Assembly: GCA_032690845.1 (NCBI GenBank)
Contig: CM064426.1
Location: forward strand, 60,364,631-60,428,630
Origin: Eleusine coracana subsp. coracana
Lineage: Eukaryota > Streptophyta > Magnoliopsida > Poales > Poaceae
Length of the DNA: 64,000 nt
Reading direction: 5' to 3'
In this document: positions 45,087-57,102 of the stretch, piece after piece
Numbering within the stretch: the first letter of the stretch is position 1
Layout: the number at the start of each line of letters is the position of its first letter
The notes under the pieces: generated by a model
The model's database searches: none
What the model was told of the DNA's origin: nothing
What the model saw: the letters and a program-made list of their open reading frames with translations, nothing else
Position numbers and translations under genes: made by a program

Positions 45087-48000
45087 ATGGCTGCGAGAAA
45101 GGGAAAAGCTATGCTCACGGCTAGCCAACTACCATCTGGTCGAATCACTCGGTCACAAGCAGCTAAAAACCGTGCAACGTCTGCTGTGGTTCCTTCTGAA
45201 CCACTACCTGTGAATACGGAGCTAAAACAGAGCGCAAGAAGTCAGACAAAAAGAGGGGCAGTGGATGAGAATGCTAATGGAAATTCTGCAATTTCTGCCC
45301 CTCGGCTCAAAAGGCGCACAGTTCTCAAGGATGTAACCAACTTATGCCGTGTTAACCCATCCAAAAATTGTGCTTCAACGACAAAGTTGCAGGTATTAAG
45401 ATGTTCTACAAATACTACTCTATGCTAAATCTTCGTCCTGTACGTTTTCCCCATACATTGTCAGTGGAATGATAAGTTGTTCCTTTATTCAAGTTGAGGT
45501 CCTCCCTAAATGTTGGATGGTCTCCTAGCAAAAATGAGCAATGTGCAAAGAAGGTCCCTAAGCCACTCGTTCTTGCTGCTGGTGGAACTTCATTTGTCCA
45601 TGACTCTAAAAGAGCCAGCAAAACACAAAAGGCGGAACTTTTGGCACAGAAAAAGAATCCAGTAATTGAACTAAACAGGGGCACTTCTTGCCATGAGGCA
45701 ATCATTGAGGCACAACATGTCAGGCATCAATCCAAATCTGCTAGCTCAAAACCTGGTTAGTTTAAATCTCATGTTCCTTTTAGCACTCAGTAACTGGACT
45801 TCTCTTAAAGTGTATTTAGACGATTGATGATTCTATAAAAGTTCTCTCAGCTTGTCATGGCACCTTAGTTGCTACATGGTCTTCTTTTCTCTGACTGTAC
45901 CCTAGATGGTCATTCTATAGTCAATGAACTGTGAAGCAACAAAACTGTGATAATCTGTATTTTTGTTCTAGGTGACTCTGCTGGTTCAGATATTGTAGAT
46001 ATTGACAAAGACAATAGCAATCCTAAAATGTGTGTATCCTACGTTGCAGAGATATACACAAATCTAATGGCCTCAGAGGTACGTAGACCTTAATGTTCTT
46101 GCGTGATAAAGAAAAGCTTCTTACTACTGTTTACTCAAGTATCCTTTCCCCTACAATTCATAGGTGTTACGATACTAGGAATGAATTACTTTGTTTCATA
46201 TCTATGCTACATTGTTAGCATTTCATTTTGGTTTGACGCCTTCAGGCTCTATCTTATTCTTATATCACTTCTCAGCTTATAAGAAGGCCCCGATCGAATT
46301 ATATGGAGGTTTTGCAGCAGGACATCAACAAGGACATGCGAGACATCCTTATTGATTGGCTTATCGCGGTTCGTATGTTGTTGAAGTTTATGCTTGAATT
46401 GTTCAACTACGTTATTAAACCAATATCAAATCATTTGTTGGCATGCAACTGCACCTAACTTCATATGGTATTATGTGAATTCTAACATAGTACAACTGCA
46501 TAATTCATCACATATCTTTCCATTCATGCTTGTTCACTTAAAGTATTGTAGTACTCCCTCCGTCCCCAGATAAGTTTTGGGTTTCTGCTAAGTCAAACTT
46601 TTTTAACTTTGACCATCCATAGTAAAATATTTATAAATTTGACAACAAAAGGATACTACTGTTAGATTGGTCATGAATTATCATAATATATAACTATTAC
46701 ATAGTCAATCTTTATATATTTTTTATTATGGATGGTTAAAGTTAAAAAAGTTTGACTTAGGATAAATCCAAAACTAGCTATATTCTAAGATGGAGGGAGT
46801 ATTTTGATGCCAGGAAAGTGGAGAAACTGTATATGATAATTGAATAAGACGTTGATGATTGATCCATCTCTTTTCGTTCAACACATAATTTGGTGAGAGC
46901 ATGAGATGCTAAACACATAGTACAATTACTTCATCACTTCTGCGTCAGATTCAGACTTCATGCAATTCTCTAATGCATTGTGTCACTCATGACTTCTTAG
47001 ATATTGAAGTTTTATTTTCTGATGGTTACAGGTTTCTGACGAATTTAAGCTTGTGCCAGACACACTCTACCTCACTGTAATTCTTATCGATCAATATCTG
47101 TCTCAAAAATCTATCCATAGGAAGAAATTACAACTCCTTGGAGTAACCAGCATGTTCATTGCCTCGTAAGTTTTGAGTTTGGTTTACTTTATCTTCTTTT
47201 ATGAGAAGCTTGGAATTAGAAATGAAAATGATTCACATAAAATTAGGGTTAAGGACATGCTATATTTTGGTCGATGCGTTGAATAAATCAAACTGAAAGA
47301 CCCATATAGTTTCTGTATGTGTATTGTTTCTGATGCCACTGCCAGTGCCTTCCGTGGCATGAGAGACATTGAGTCTTCTTTCGATATGCAGAAAATATGA
47401 AGAGATGTGTGCTCCTACCGTCGAACGATTTTGTAACATGACTGACAATGCATACCAGAAACATGAGGTATTTGTTCCATGTAAAATTCCTCTGATTACT
47501 TAATGCAGCTACAAACAGCCACTGAATTATCAGTGCTTATATCCTAATTCAACAGGTGCTTGAAATGGAGTGCCAAGTGCTTAATGTTCTAGGATTTCAT
47601 CTATCCATTCCAACACCAAAAAAATTTGCCAGGTTACATACGATGACTACATACATCTAATATAACTATTCTGATGCAAAGCCTTCCATCAGTCCGTCCC
47701 TAACATGTCCGTCATGTTTTCCTTTAATTTGTGTCAGGAGATTCCTCAGAGCAGCACAAGCTACCAGTAATGTGAGATTGGCACCACAACTATATTTTTC
47801 TGTTATTATGCTGAACACTAAGTCGCAAAACTTAATTTCCAGGCCTGTAATACAACTTTGGTTCATCTGGCCAGTTATTTTGTGGAGCTGACTTTGATCG
47901 ACTATGATGTCCTTAAGTTCCTTCCTTCAATGGTGTCAGCATCCGCGGTCTTTCTTGCAAGATGGACACTTAACCAGTTTGACCATCCATGGGTTCGTAT

Positions 48001-48360
48001 GAAAAACATTGAATACAGGCCTTCGTATACTATCTTAAAACTTGTTTTCATCTTTAATATGTGGTCTTCTCTTGCACAGAACTCGACTCTGGAGCACTAC
48101 ACCTCCTACAAAAGCTCGGATCTTCAGATGTGCGTGTGTGCTCTATGGGAGCTTCAACATAACATTGGTAAGTGCCACCTCAAGACCACACGTGAAAGAT
48201 ATATGCATCCAAAGGTATGATGCAATAATCAGTTTTATTTATGCTTAACCTAGCCATTGCCTGTCAATTTTTGGACTGTTTGATTCTCATTAATACTGCA
48301 CAGTACGAGAGCGTGGCCAATCTGAAGTCACTGCAGCCGCCAGACTCCCTGTTCAATTGA
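45087..48360 (+). CDS. A-type cyclin, A2-like
   Basis: The product should be a nuclear activator of cyclin-dependent kinases in S/G2 phase or endocycle control. Eleven coding exons: 45087-45392, 45494-45755, 45972-46078, 46246-46368, 47032-47165, 47392-47467, 47556-47632, 47738-47771, 47843-47992, 48080-48214 and 48304-48360. All are GT-AG and phase-consistent, giving 486 aa. The N-terminus has ITRSQAA and a destruction box RTVLKDVTN (residues 77-85, RxxLxxxxN), the signal for APC/C degradation. The cyclin core starts near NYMEVLQQDI; the second fold ends with RYMHPKYESVANL. FLARWTLNQFDHPW and HYTSYKSS resemble A2 cyclins. The usual WLVEV after MRxIL is WLIAV, losing a strongly conserved Glu, and LIDRFLS is LIDQYLS. 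It may be a diverged paralogue. Confidence 0.88.
46554..46799. mobile_element. Stowaway MITE in a cyclin intron
   Basis: The ends CTCCCTCCGTCCC and GATGGAGGGAG are inverted repeats, flanked by TA on both sides (46552-46553 and 46800-46801). TTAACTTTGACCATCCATA pairs with TATGGATGGTTAAAGTTAA inside. 246 bp, no ORF. This is the Tc1/mariner-type Stowaway structure, in the intron between coding exons 4 and 5. Confidence 0.92.
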
Positions 48361-50530
48361 CAAGCTGATGATAGCATCAATAGTGTTTCTTTCCTCCTAA
48401 CACTTCAAATATGTCGTTTCCTGATTTTATTGAGCCAGCACGAAGCTTGTGCTTCCCCAGTTTAGGCAGTAAGTGGGGAGATGGGTCCATAGTCCTTTTG
48501 ACTGACATAGTGTTTGCCACTAATTTAAAGGAATTCAGCTCAAATATTTGTAATAAAATCTGAGGGAGATTTCTATACTGCAAATTCTATGTGAGGGAAT
48601 GTAACTGTTCCAAGGGATGTGAATAAACATTTGAATGTGGAACTAATTTCACTCTCCAAATGAATAGTGAAATACATGTGAAAGTACCACTTCTCTCTCT
48701 CTCAGATATAAGCAGCATTTTTTCTGAAAAATACTGCCCCCGTACCTTTTTTATTGGCGTTCATGGACACAAATTTATGCTGTGACATCAAGAAAAAAAT
48801 ATATGGATAGTAAAAGCTTGCTATGTGGGAGGAACTAAGTGGCACTGTATATCAGAAAGAAAAGACACGCAAATATTAATTGAAGAGAGCTTGATCCTTG
48901 TGATGGCGAGGCATATAACAATAAAATGTGGAGACAAGCTACAATTAACGGCTGCTTGTTTGGAGTGATGCCATTCAGATCTTTAGCTTTTATCAGCTAA
49001 TGTTAGAAAGTTGGCCTTTAGATCGGCTTTTAAATAAATAAAACGTGCAATATATGTAACAAATAAATGCCCTTTCAGTATATCATCTCTGAAGGACCAA
49101 CGAAAGCATCGATACTAATAAGTTTTTTTTTTTTTTTTGCTTCTCAGAAGCCAATTTCAAAAAAAAAAATGGTTGTTTGAACTCAAACAAACGAGGCATG
49201 ACTGAGTGGTAGTTTTTGCATCTCAAGCTTGATTGAGATTGGAGTCTTGTACATCGGATACCAACAGGAAATAACAGGAAATGAAAAATTCCTTGAAATT
49301 AGATGCAGCCTATGGACATTAACCTTCTTCACATTCACGGGAAATAACCCATTGAGGACATATTTTGGGTGTCGAGTGATTTATAAACCATAGTTTGTGC
49401 AAACTGCAGTTTTCATTGCCACAATACCATAGGTTTTAGATACCATGGTAGTAATTTGTAGCTTTGCCCAAATCCTTTGGTGAGTATACAAATAGGTGAA
49501 ACTAAACCGGAAACATGACGAGAGACAGGCACACGAAATGCCGGATAGGTGATGCCTATACGAAGAAAACATTGGCTTACAATAAGGCAATTTTCTAAAT
49601 AAATTAATAGTAGATATTATGATTCACAAATCAGTTTGAGTCGTTTTTAAATCATTTTCTAATCCTTTGTTGAATTAGACTCTGATTTAAATTTGATATT
49701 TCATACTAACAATAATTAATCATCTATTACTTTAATATCATACTAGCAAAGTGTCCGTGCGTTACTACGGACTTTAAAAAACAAAACACTCTTTTATATA
49801 ATATAATTATTAGATATATACAATATTATTGATATTTTTACATGAAAGATTATATTTATATTACCACTGGTGTTTCTTAGCATATCATTTTATATGTCAA
49901 AAGTAATAATTTTATCATCATTTTTTACCATATTTTAGAAGCTTTATCTGGAAGAAAAATCAATTCACGGAGTCCAGAAATAGAACTGCATTGCAACGCA
50001 ATTTTGAAATTGAATACTTACTCTAATGGAAAAAGTTAAAACATATATGGATCATATTATTTGGACTACAGAGTTAGGAGATATGAGCCCCGCATAGAGA
50101 CCTGTGCACAGGAGTTTAAATCAGAATAAATATTTTTGCATCGCATATTTGAAAATCAAAACTGCGGGATCTGGACTTTTCTTGAATACCAAAGTTGTAG
50201 AATTTTTCGAGAGCTACGAGGTAGAGTCCGAATTTGCCTTATTTAAGCTCCGAACGTGGGAGTTATGATTTTTGAAATTTGGTACTTGATATAGAAGGTA
50301 GAAAACCGATTTGGATTCAATATCTAACTTTGTGGACGAAGTGACGACCGTACCTCAATTAATAGATTGTAGAGATTTTAGATAAAACTAATAACAAAAA
50401 TTTCAATAATAACTCACTCTAAAATTATTATAATAAATATTCTTTTCAAAACTAAAAAAAATAAAACAAAATAAAAATAGAGCAAATACTCAAACTAAAA
50501 AAATTGATTAATTGAAAATCTTTTATAATT
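48361..50530. other. AT-rich intergenic region after the cyclin gene
   Basis: The cyclin 3' UTR is likely in the first 300 bp. At 49743 a segment begins ACTAGCAAAGTGTCCGTGCGTTACTACGG, a start seen in dispersed grass repeats. The following 600 bp, with GAGATATGAGCC, is probably repeat-derived. I see no gene. Confidence 0.4.
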
Positions 50531-50718
50531 AAAAAATATATTTCCTAGCTTTTAGCTGATTGAAAGCTTTCAATCAATGATTTATTCCTTTGAGTTTTGA
50601 TTTTTCTTTTGTAGAATTATTTATATAATAATTATAAACTATTGAATCCAGATCTAATGACTTAGAAATGTGATTGAAAGTTACTCCCAAACTTTCAGTC
50701 AACTAAAAATTAGCAAAT
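50531..50718 (+). mobile_element. MITE family X, copy 3
   Basis: It starts AAAAAATATATTTCCTAGC and ends CAACTAAAAATTAGCAAATC. Terminal inverted repeats are GCTTTTAGCTGATTGAAAG and (inverse) GCTAATTTTTAGTTGACTGAAAG. It is the most complete copy of the family and aligns with those near 10.0 and 10.6 kb. Confidence 0.8.
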
Positions 50719-51201
50719 CTCATTAAAAAAATATTCTAACCATAAAAACTTTAAACAAACTCATAGCAACCCAGAGTATTTTGCTAGCTAATAGATATAA
50801 TTGTTTCCGTGGCAGTAAAAAAAATTAAAATACCTATACTGTTATTCAGATCCAAACAAAAAATGGAAATGATAATCTCTGTTGTTCACCTAAAAAAAGA
50901 AATGTCTGTAATCATCTCATAAAAACGGAATCTGAGTAACAAAACACACGTGGAAGCATTTGTGAACACGACATGGCACTAACAAGTCCCATTTAACAGG
51001 AACTGCCCCTGTTTTACCAGAGAACATGCATAATACCAAGACCTGCACTCTTAACATAATTGGTCCTGTTACGTTATTAGGTTTGGACAGACACCTATAA
51101 AAAGTAAACACCACTACAAAGTGTTCTGGAATCTGATCAGGATGATCATTCACTTTTTACGAGGTTCAACTGACATACAAAGGAGGCTGATTGGGCATTC
51201 T

Positions 51202-52718
51202 CTAGCCGCTCTTGTTGGCAAAGTTGTCACGCTCATCGTCCTTGAAGAGATCCCCCATGATGTCATCATTCTTGCCACTGCTGAAATTGTCACCAGGTGC
51301 ACTGGTAGTAAACTCATCACCACCAGCAGCGCCAAAGCCACCAGCAGGGTTCCCACCAAAACCACTGTCAGCACCGAAGTTGCTGCCAGCAAAGTTGTCG
51401 CTGCCTCCAGCAGCAAAACTACCTCCAGCACCCCCTGCAACACCATAATCACCACCACCTCCGTAGCCACCACGCCTGTTGCCATAGTTGTTCCCATAGT
51501 CACCACCGCCGCCACTGCCATAACCACCACGACTATACCCACCACCATATCCTCCACCGCTGCCAAAACCTCCACCGCCACTCCGAAATCCACCTGTCCT
51601 CTCAGTGGCATGGTTAACTCGTATAGTCCGCCCATGGAGATCCTGAAACCAGCAAGGAAAAAACACCTATTGGAGAACATTGCATACAAGATAAAAAAAT
51701 GTTTCGAAATACAAAGAAATCAATTGAGTTTTATATGGTAAAGTGAATTTAAAGATTTAAATGCAATAAAACTAGAAAACAGATAAAACCACATGATAGG
51801 CTTGAACAAAAATAGTGATTATTTGTTTCAAATCAAATAAAAAGATGAACAGGTAGCTAACAGAGAAAAAAAGAGATAAGCATAATCATGAAACATTACT
51901 CATTTCTGACACTGAAGCCATGGTACTTTCAAGATGAAACAACAGTATACTTCCTGAGACTTATCCCAACTAGTTAGAATTTAACATGAACAGCTCTCTA
52001 TAAATTGTGTTCAAGTGATTATTTATACACCCAGTGATTCATCTTTTAGTAAACACAACTATGGCTTCCAAAATGTGAAAGAGACCACAAATTTCCAAGA
52101 AATCAACAGCTCTAAAGCTACCCTAGCTTTCTTTTTCAAACAAATGGACCTAAACTAAAGAATATAACAAACAGGTTAGAAGAATCAGGGCACAAATTGA
52201 TCTACAATTTGATCAAATTTCAAATCAGGGAAAATACTAACCTTTCCATCCAAGGCTGTGATGGCAGCCGAAGCCTCCTCAGATGAGGTATAAGTTACAA
52301 AGCCAAAACCTCTAGACCTTCCAGTCTCACGGTCAAGGATAATCCTAGCTGCAACAGGATAAAGCATATCAGTCAGTTAAACAGTATTAGCAAGCAAATT
52401 GATTGCAGTCATAAGGAAAACTGGGGGAGGGGGGAATACATTCAACAACTGTTCCATAATTCTCAAATTCGTCCTTAAGACTTTGTTCATCAGTGTTATA
52501 TGAAAGCCCTGAAACACATAATTTTGTCCCATGTCAGGAGATTAAAAGCAACAGAAAACAAAAGATTTTTCAATGTAAGTAAGCAAATATATTTAAAATA
52601 GGGCAGAACCTCCAACAAAGAGCTTGGACGATGACATGCATCTGATTGCCTGAAAGAGAGATGGATTTGCGCTTGTGGTTTTCTTGAGCAGACTACCAAG
52701 TTTACCAGCAAACGCCAT
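51202..52718 (-). CDS. RRM glycine-rich RNA-binding protein, probably mitochondrial
   Basis: The product likely binds RNA, and may act as a chaperone or in organellar RNA editing or stress response, as in related plant GR-RBPs. Four coding exons: 52718-52610, 52508-52440, 52348-52242 and 51642-51202, giving 241 aa. The first 30 residues are rich in Ala, Lys, Ser and Thr without acids and end in RCMSSS, which fits a mitochondrial presequence. The single RRM has RNP2 KLFVGG and RNP1 RGFGFVTY (residues 72-79). A glycine-rich domain of about 90 residues with Tyr, Arg and Ser follows. An acidic tail with [10 protein letters not shown] ends the protein. A 5' UTR intron is likely (53445 to 52729), preceded by a TATA box. 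Confidence 0.92.
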
Positions 52719-52728
52719 TGTTCTCAAA

Positions 52729-53445
52729 CTGACAAATGATTTAGAAACAGATACATAATCAATATACCATGGTACTGCTGTCCAAAAGAAGAAAAAAATC
52801 ACTTCACCAGAATCACACAAAGGTCTATAGTTTGTTTAAACAGCTAACCAATCAAAGTCAGTTCAAAAAACTAACATCCAGCAATTGGGCATCTGATAGC
52901 TAAGCCGTAATACAATGTAGACATGATGACATTAAAAAAATTTAAACTAACCAGACAGTGATGTACACAAAAATTTCCAGTATACCATTATCGAAACTAA
53001 AATAATTTTCATAGGATGTACACAAAGATTTGCAGAACAATAAATGTTGAAGTTGAGATCGCGTCTTTCTGAAGCATGCGCCGATAACAAATTCGACGCA
53101 AATCACCCCAAATATATATTAGGCAACGCGAATTTAATCACCCATCGGTAAGGGTTCGGAACCACGCAGCAAACTTAAATCCGAAGCCGCACACCAACCA
53201 ACCAATCAGCCCTAGACGGATATGCATCCCGATATCTAAACAAGGCGAAACCTCAAACCCTATATCACTCTACTGACCATTCGTCACCCAAGCCACACCA
53301 ACCACAAAAACAGGAACAAGTAGACCTAGATCACCACCAGCAAGCAAAATCCTGCCCCATTTCTCGCTGTTGATCGCATCCAACGGATTAATCAAAACAT
53401 AGAGAAAACCATAAGCAATCGTAAGCTAGGGTTTAAGCGGCGCAC
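52729..53445 (-). other. 5' UTR intron of the RNA-binding protein gene
   Basis: On the minus strand the donor is CCCCAG/GTGCGC and the acceptor is TTTGTCAG/TTTGAG, 10 nt before the start codon. A telo-box-like AAACCCTAG lies about 10-20 nt inside the intron. Confidence 0.65.
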
Positions 53446-53446
53446 C

Positions 53447-53831
53447 TGGGGCGGCGACGGGAGCAGAGAGAGGAGGGGTTTAGAAGGAGGAAAGGCGGCG
53501 GCGAGGCGAGAAGAGGCAGAGAGGCGTGGTGCGGCAAATATAGGGCTCGCGGGGCCGTCCTCGGCCGTTGAATGCACGCGAGCCGCGGCGTGCCGGCCGT
53601 CCGATTGAATCGTTGATTTTTTCCACGGCCGCGGATATTTTTCAGGAGAAAGCTGTAGGAGTTCCACTCAATGACGTGTGGGACCCGCAGCGGGTCCCCA
53701 CGTCAGTGGCACTAGAGGCTTCGGCGGGGTTCTGAGGGCCTGTTTCATGATTTGAACTATCTAAGGGGGCGAATCGCGAAAGCTGAGCCGAAGTTTTGCT
53801 TCCTAGTCAATCCCCGAGATCGCCGGCGGCG
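53447..53831. promoter_or_regulatory. Divergent promoter region between two genes
   Basis: A stretch of under 400 bp separates the RNA-binding gene (minus) from the coiled-coil gene (plus). The minus strand has a TATA-like CCTATATTTGCC at about 53537-53548, fitting a start near 53510. No TATA box is obvious on the plus strand. Confidence 0.55.
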
Positions 53832-55598
53832 ATGTCGCAGAGGGAGAGGTCCGCCGCCGCGGTGGCGGTCGCCGTGTCTTCCTCAGGACAGGCCGCCGCT
53901 GATTCGGCCTCTTCGTCCTCGTCCGGCGCTCCGACCACGGCGGCGGCGGGGAGCGAGCGGTGGAGCTCGGCGATCGGGAACCTCGGGGAGCTCGGCGCCA
54001 ACGTGGAGTCGCTGCAGAAGCTGCTCGCGAAGAAGGCCGTCTTCGTCGACGACGACATCTTTTCCAAGGCTTCCCTCGCCGCCGACCAGGCGCGCACCAT
54101 CAAGGTATGCTCCCTAGTCTAGTCGCTGCTGCATCTAGTCCCCCGCCCGATCCATTATTCCCTCAGACAGCTTCGAAGAACGAAAATTAGGTACTGTTAG
54201 CTTGCAATGCCGAATTCGTTGCTCGGAAGCATGATGGGGTCTTGAGCTTTAGGATTGATTGGTTATTGAGCTACAGTTGTGGAAACATAGATTGGTAGAT
54301 ATGAACAAAATCTCCCATTTTTGCAAGTTGAAATGTGTCAGATTTTATCAAAGTATCACGGCTATGTAGGAAATTAGGCATGCTGGACTCCGATCCGTAC
54401 ATAGAGTTTGTGCTCCAGACGTGACGTGGTGAGGTTAGCTCTGTGTTTATCTGCAACAGCATGATGTGTTTCTGGGAGTTTTCAGTGTAAGTATTAATGG
54501 ATATCGTTGAGTGAGTTCTTGCAAAAATAACTAGTATCCATTTGTGTCCATCTGATGGATACTATCTATGACTGCTCAAATTTTGTTTCTTTGCACTCAA
54601 CTTTCATTGACAGATAAAGTACACAAAGAGTTTAGTCCCTGGAAACAAAAACACATGCTATGTTATTAAGTGTTTAGTTGTTGCGACATTATTTGCTTAT
54701 ATCTGCTATGCATTACCACTGATTGCTTTATAGTGCCTAAGTCCAGTAAATAGTTATGTAGTGTTCTGTACTCACTTGGATCAAAAGATTATAGCATGTT
54801 CTTACCTAACTACTTTTACGTGACATTGTCTATGATTGCATTTACTTGGAATTTAAATTAGCTTGTTTGGTAGACATTTAATAAACTGTAGACCTCTTGA
54901 TGAAAATGTCTTAGTAAATTTTTTGGGGTAAAAGTAGTCATAAGGTTCATGCCCTCTTTTGTAAATTTCTAATGGAAGCGCGCACATGCTGGCAATCCAC
55001 TATGCTTGAATTGTAGCTCGTATAAAACATCGCAGATGAAACAATGAACCAAAGTGTTTTACATTTAATCCAGAACAAATTGTTCGAAGTTGACTTTGCT
55101 CTTGTAATTTATTCCTGTATGTTCTACATTGATAAATATGCCGTCATGTATGTTGGCTTCCTGGCATGTATTTATCTATTACCCCATGTAAATTCACCAA
55201 GTTTGTAATTGTTGTATGGATTAGGTTCTTGACCAGAGGGTGCAGTCTCTGGAACGTGAACTCGATGCTGCCATTTCTGCAGCGGCTCGAGCTCGTACAG
55301 AGAAACGCCAGGCTGAAGCCGCTCAGCGAGCTGCAGAGTTACGTGCACAGGAGGTCACAAAGGAGTTAGAGAACACTTCAAGTATGTGCCATCAAGTCTA
55401 ACATTTGATTAGCTGGGTGTTTTCACATCTAAATATCATCTTTGGTCGTGGTTACATCTTGCAGAAGTGTTTGCTTTACATATGGAGGAGTTGCGCTTGA
55501 AACAAGAGGAAATTGCAAAGAAAGAGAGTGATATTAAGGTGCTTGAGGCAATAATAAGGACCCTGAGTAACCAAGAGGATGGTGGATCCAGTGAATAA
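53832..55598 (+). CDS. Small coiled-coil protein of unknown function
   Basis: Three exons (53832-54104, 55225-55381, 55465-55598) encode 187 aa. The first 45 residues are low-complexity Ala/Ser. The next segment, LGANVESLQKLLAKKAVFVD and on to about residue 90, looks structured. Residues 92-180 form a nearly continuous coiled coil with heptads (VLDQRVQSLERELDAAIS... MEELRLKQEEIAKKE...). There is no signal peptide or membrane segment. It resembles conserved short plant coiled-coil proteins, some labelled golgin- or tether-like, but I cannot assign a family with confidence. ATG 53832 has context GGCGATGTC and follows a GC-rich leader. It likely acts through dimerisation. Confidence 0.85.
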
Positions 55599-56591
55599 TT
55601 ACCACACACGGGGAGCGCTAGGTTTCACATTGATGCTTTTGTGTTTTTCACTTGTATTGTAAGCCCATATCCTACTCAGATGACAAGATATTGTTCCAGC
55701 AGAATTGAGATTCAGACCTTCCAGTGTACATGTGCAATGATGTCTGTCTCCTATATATAGTATGCTAATGAATGTTTACCTCACTCTTCTCTTTGACCTG
55801 TGCATCATTCTATCACTGTCAATATTTAACATGCCTGCCTTTGACATGCTCGTTGACTTTAAAATGGAGCAAGGAGATGGCAGCCTGGCAGGTGCTAAGA
55901 TGAAACTAATCCCCTAATGGGAAGTACTAGCAAGTAGCAAGTAGGCTCCATATTTGGTCCAGGCCCTTTTAATGTGACCAGAAGCAAAGCATAATTGGAT
56001 CACAGATTCACAGCGCACAGAAAACCCCTCTACACCTACCTGATGCAGACCAGGAGGTCCAGGACCCAGTGCACCCAACATTAGGCCTCTGGTCGTCAAA
56101 TTCAATGTTGAGACTACAACCACCCCCCCCCCCCCCCCCCCCCCCCCCCCCTTTTTTTTTTGTAAAGAAACTTGTGGTTTTGGTGCACGAAAAGTTTATT
56201 GTTCTGTAATCTACTTTTCAAAGTTATATACCAGCATTATCATCCACATCTGGCATGCAGTATGTATTGTGTTTGACAAATTAGTTGTATTTTTGTACAA
56301 TTGATATAGCACGTGACAGCTGACAGAAACTTCTAGAGCAGCTCTAGAAAGAGCGTGTCTTGTTATGTGTAGACCTTGAAATGAAATTGCGCAGATATGA
56401 CTACTGGGACAAAGATTTTTTTTTTAAAAAAAATTACTCCCTAGAAAAAAATTCGCATTAGTTCATAGCAACATCATATTCTTATAAATGAACATTTTTG
56501 TGTATGTCGAGGCTCTAAAATTGAACACTAAATAACAACCACCGAGATTATGTACCTTGTGCTTTCGTTCACCTATATTCCCTCTATGATA
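55599..56591. other. 3' UTR and spacer with a C/T homopolymer
   Basis: The 3' UTR of the coiled-coil gene probably ends before about 55800. A run of about 29 C followed by about 10 T lies at 56123-56161. Nothing else was recognised. Confidence 0.45.
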
Positions 56592-56891
56592 GGGTGTGTT
56601 TTAGACCTATCTTATCGAATATTATGATACTAATTAAAAATATTAAATATAGATTACTGATAAAATTCAGTTCATAATTCTTCCTTTAAATAACGAGATA
56701 AATCTATTAAGACTAATTAGGTCATAATTAGATAATGTGATACTATAGTAAACATACTTAATTAAGCTTAATAAATTTGTCACTATACGCGTTCAACTCT
56801 ATAATTAATTTTATATTTAATAATCATATATAGTATTTTAATATTTGATATAACCCCACTAAAATTTAGACCCCAAGAAACGAACACACCC
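56592..56891. mobile_element. MITE with GGGTGTGTT ends
   Basis: Starts GGGTGTGTTTTAGACC and ends ACGAACACACCC, forming a terminal inverted repeat. The AT-rich interior, with TACTAATTAAAAATATTAAATA and TCTATTAAGACTAATTAGG, is typical of a widespread grass MITE family. About 300 bp, no ORF. The target-site duplication could not be settled. Confidence 0.7.
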
Positions 56892-57102
56892 ATGTCAAAG
56901 TGTTGTCGGTAACAAAATGAGTACAATATGATATACGATTACTGCAGGGTCCTTAACGCAAAATCACCGCCCACTAAAATAAACCTCCGTGCGGAGCAGA
57001 GGATGGACTCCACTCCGTGGCTTCCTCTCCACCTGCGGGCTCTGGGCAGCGACCACCGGCGGCCGCGGGATCCCCGCCTCCTCCTGGATCCAGCGAGAAA
57101 AG

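Noticed and set aside
49743..50400. Possible Helitron or other dispersed repeat beginning ACTAGCAAAGTGTCCGTGCG
   Set aside because: The start resembles a common grass repeat, but no terminal structure (CTRRT end with hairpin, inverted repeats or TSD) could be shown.
51121..51741. Plus-strand frame rich in Thr/Ser opposite the last exon of the RNA-binding protein
   Set aside because: It is the antisense of the glycine-rich repeat domain; such shadows are expected from GGN codons.
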